A stretch of 41,719 nt of DNA from Rhizophagus sp. LPA8_4_AMF (Eukaryota > Glomeromycota > Glomeromycetes > Glomerales > Glomeraceae): the NCBI GenBank assembly GCA_021464525.1, contig JADRCO010000238.1, forward strand, positions 1 through 41,719, given 5' to 3'. The position numbers and the translations under genes are program-made. Positions 39,217-41,719 of this stretch are shown piece by piece (the first letter of the stretch is position 1; every line of letters starts with the position of its first letter). A model generated the notes under the pieces. The model was not told the origin of the DNA, did no database searches, and saw only the letters and a list, made by a program, of their open reading frames with translations.

Positions 39217-39693
39217 ATGGATAATATTATTGATATTGAAGGGGAAATAACGATAACATTTAAAGATAATTCAATCTTATTTGAATCAGACATTGATAAA
39301 TCAATTAGTTACGATAACAACAACAAAACATTGATTCTTCAATCGAAAAATGAGAAAATTGAAGAGGTGATACAAAAACAGTTAGTAATATCGAGGGGTG
39401 ACCCTTTGGTAATATCCCGTGAACTCAGTAATAAGCCATTACTTGTTATTACTTTTACCCCAATAAACGAAGATATTTGCGTTAAATATTTTGATGAAGA
39501 AATAGAATCAATTTGTGATGATTTATTTAAGATTATTAATGATGATAATGATAAAGACATTTACGTTTACATCGTTGACGTCTTACGCATCATTTTTCCC
39601 GTGGCAATTGAATTAGGAAATGATTATCTCGTAGAATCGATTCTTGATAAATGTATAGAATATCATAATGAAAATTTAAACCCGAAATTATAA
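39217..39693 (+). CDS. Unrecognised 158-residue acidic protein
   Basis: A single open exon starting MDNIIDIEGEITITF in a good context (AAAATGG). It is rich in Ile, Asp and Glu, with a predicted-looking beta-type first half (ITITFKDNSILFESD, LLVITFTP) and a helical second half (DVLRIIFPVAIELGNDYLVESILDKCIEY). No signal peptide or membrane segment. The last part resembles helical-repeat linkers I associate with large Glomeromycotina membrane proteins, so it may be an intact small gene or the N-terminal fragment of a longer decayed one. I cannot assign a function. Confidence 0.5.
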   Translation: MDNIIDIEGEITITFKDNSILFESDIDKSISYDNNNKTLILQSKNEKIEEVIQKQLVISRGDPLVISRELSNKPLLVITFTPINEDICVKYFDEEIESICDDLFKIINDDNDKDIYVYIVDVLRIIFPVAIELGNDYLVESILDKCIEYHNENLNPKL

Positions 39694-40146
39694 ATATTAT
39701 AACATCATCTTTTTCAAAACTTCACACTATGTATCCCAATTATTTCATTAAATTTGTTTCAACATTGACCGTGTGTGTAATATGAGTACGTGAAAATTAT
39801 TATATTATATTATATAACAAGTTAAAATATACATACAAATAATGTTTTCGGGTGTTAATTCTTGTTATTTTTGTTTATTGAAGTTCAATTCTTTCATAAA
39901 CATTCGGAACATCATACACAAAAATTGTCTTTAATCTAACAAGATTTTCTCTTTTTGTATGAATTATTTGCTGAAATTAAATAACACCTGAAATAATTAG
40001 ACATACTTTAATTGATTAATAGATTTCATAAAATTTCTTGAACTATCGATTATTAGTTTCCTTTGTCAATACAGAAAATATCTCCAATATATAATTTATA
40101 AGAATAAAAAATGAAACATTAAGTTATTAAATAGAGAAGATTTTGA
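39694..40146. other. Gene-free AT-rich stretch
   Basis: Nothing supported between the small ORF and the decayed ORF that follows. Confidence 0.45.
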
Positions 40147-40800
40147 TTAGACAATTCGGATGGTGAAGCTGCATTATTATCCTTAGATTTTTTAAAGTTA
40201 TATAATATTCATCAAAATGTAATAGATCGGAAAGCTTCGTACAGTATTTTGATGACAATCAAGAAAAATAGAGAATCAAATAATGATATAACAGGCTATA
40301 AAATTAAAATTTTCTTGGGTAGATTACCAACCTTTGATCATTTACTGATATATATAAAGATAAAATATATATTAGATGCAAAAGAGCGTACGAAAATGGG
40401 TTACACATATGCGATTGTCATAATGATTCAACAAGTCTCGATAATGTGTTAGAGAAAATGAGAAATAAAATTGACGAAGCAGCTAAATTAAATAAAATCA
40501 GTCATTAATACTTAACTAAGATTCAACAATTGTGTTTAATGCAAAAATATTTCATGAAGTCATTAAAGGCTTAGTGAACAGAGGTCTTTATTTAAATTCA
40601 GAAGATAAAGAATTTAAAAAATAATTAATTACTTCGTAGAAAAAATAGTAATGGAACGATATGGAAATTGGAAAGACAAATGTGAGAAAATAAACAAGTG
40701 GAAAGAAAGAAAGAGGTATCACAAAAAAAAAAATAAAGAAAATTTGAATGAGATACGGAAGTATAAGGCAATGGAAAAATTTAAACAGAGCTTTTAATAA
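40147..40800 (+). pseudogene. Decayed ORF of unknown family
   Basis: Open from 40147 to the stop at 40450-40452 with a plausible start region (LDNSDGEAALLSLDFLKLYNIH). Beyond it, coding-like pieces continue in shifted frames, such as TIVFNAKIFHEVIKGLVNRG and LYLNSEDKEFKK near 40530-40620, separated by stops. Basic, Lys-rich sequence follows to about 40800. It looks like a gene broken by several frameshifts; no family recognised. Confidence 0.35.
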
Positions 40801-40917
40801 AACAGTAGATACAGTAGATGATCAAAAATGTATTGGTGTTAGATAAAAATTTAAATATTAAGATTTATAATTCTACTACGTATAAAGGGTGTAACAATAA
40901 AAATAGAAATAGTGAGA

Positions 40918-41028
40918 GCAATATCACTTATTTTTACATGGTTAATGGATAATTGGCTAAAATTTGCTACGTCAGTGTCAAAATTTATAGCCGATCACCC
41001 ATTAATCCATGAAAATAAGTGATATTGC
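40918..41028. mobile_element. Foldback (hairpin) element
   Basis: The left arm from 40918 (GCAATATCACTTATTTT...CATGG) is mirrored by a right arm ending GATATTGC at 41028. Arms of about 50 bp align with only a few mismatches and small indels around a short centre near GCTACGTCAGTGTC. This is nearly all inverted repeat, as in a foldback MITE. I could not define a target duplication. Confidence 0.6.
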
Positions 41029-41238
41029 CCACGTATTATATAGAATAGGTACATTATTATATGCATTTGTAATAACAGGTGTAAAATTATATATAAATAT
41101 TTTGTTAATAAAAGAAAATAAATCATGTTGCATAGATCGGCAAAATTTTCTGTCATGTGTTACCAGAATTCATATAAATGGTATTTCTTTTTTTTTCCGT
41201 ACAAAAAAATATGCAAGCTCTGGTAGGGATTGGAATTA

Positions 41239-41572
41239 GGGATGGAATCGGTTCAAAATGAGTCAACTCGAGTCGATTCTGGGACCGATCTTAAATTTAA
41301 AAGATTCTGGGTCTCTTGGGCTTAAAACTACTTTTAACCATAATAACCGTTCTGGACTTCGAACCGATTTTGAACCGACTTCAAGAACCGACTCAAATTG
41401 AGTCATCTGACGATTACATACCAACTATCATTTGAAGGCCAATCAAAATTTTTCTGATTGATCATCATCACATGCTCTACTTGTGTCTTAAATTTGATGC
41501 ACGTAGCTCATTTTTTTATTTATTAGAGCCGATGTGGAACCGAATTAGAACCGATGAACCGATTTCCATCCC
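41239..41572. mobile_element. Tc1/mariner-type MITE with TA target duplication
   Basis: The left end GGGATGGAATCGGTTCA and the inverted right end GGGATGGAAATCGGTTCA match except for one extra A, and each is flanked by TA (41237-41238 and 41573-41574). The 334-bp interior has no ORF and many AACCGA/TCGGTT copies, the typical subterminal repeats of a non-autonomous DNA transposon. Confidence 0.72.
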
Positions 41573-41628
41573 TAAGGCCAGACCAAATATATAGTATGTT
41601 TAACGTTACATTTGGACCAAATTTTTGA

Positions 41629-41639
41629 GGGGGGGGGGG
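41629..41639 (+). repeat. Poly-G run
   Basis: About ten consecutive G in strongly AT-rich DNA, just beyond the MITE. Length may be affected by sequencing error. Confidence 0.6.
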
Positions 41640-41719
41640 AAGATCGCAACCAACACCATATTTATCAACACATATATAAATCACATGATTAAGCATTAAC
41701 CTTTATTATTGAAATTTAT

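Overview
The window reads as nuclear DNA of an AT-rich, intron-dense filamentous fungus. The closest fit is an arbuscular mycorrhizal fungus (Glomeromycotina, Rhizophagus-like). I infer this from the very high A+T, the many 50-120 bp GT-AG introns, a Crinkler-type effector relic, a kinase of the expanded Glomeromycotina type (CxxC-containing head followed by 'NWTSGN'), and fungal orthologues of Vac7, Cmr1, Dml1, Pex1 and Pro2. No prokaryotic features, rRNA or tRNA were found.

Layout. 1-3.3 kb: gene-poor, with a decayed ORF (about 125-598) and a decayed minus-strand Crinkler-like gene (1936-2960). 3.4-31 kb: a compact block of conserved housekeeping genes: VAC7-like (minus), CMR1/WDR76 (minus), a small unrecognised gene (plus), DML1/Misato (minus) divergent from PEX1 (plus), PRO2 (minus) divergent from pinin (plus), and a full-length 36-exon VWA8 (plus). 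I rebuilt the exon structures by hand and every junction keeps phase. 31-35.2 kb: gene-poor, with an imperfect long inverted repeat, a coding relic and a 453-bp retroposon-like insertion flanked by a 17-bp target-site duplication. 35.2-37.6 kb: a kinase-like gene (minus) whose HRD motif reads HEN, probably a pseudokinase. 37.6-41.7 kb: gene-poor, with one 158-codon ORF, a decayed ORF, a foldback element and a Tc1/mariner-type MITE.

How the genes relate. Several core genes serve organelles: Vac7 (vacuole, PI(3,5)P2), Dml1 (mitochondrial inheritance), Pex1 (peroxisome import) and VWA8 (mitochondrial AAA ATPase in animals). Cmr1 and pinin are nuclear and Pro2 is proline synthesis. There is no operon-like logic. 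The structural links are two short shared divergent promoters, DML1/PEX1 (194 bp) and PRO2/pinin (221 bp); the second carries a 14-bp unit repeated four times and a CACGTG palindrome.

Most notable: two GC-AG introns in neighbouring conserved genes, 15-nt and 18-nt microexons in VWA8, a candidate pseudokinase with an expanding NID repeat, and three small mobile or foldback elements with clear ends. I did not find a convincing new multi-gene system.
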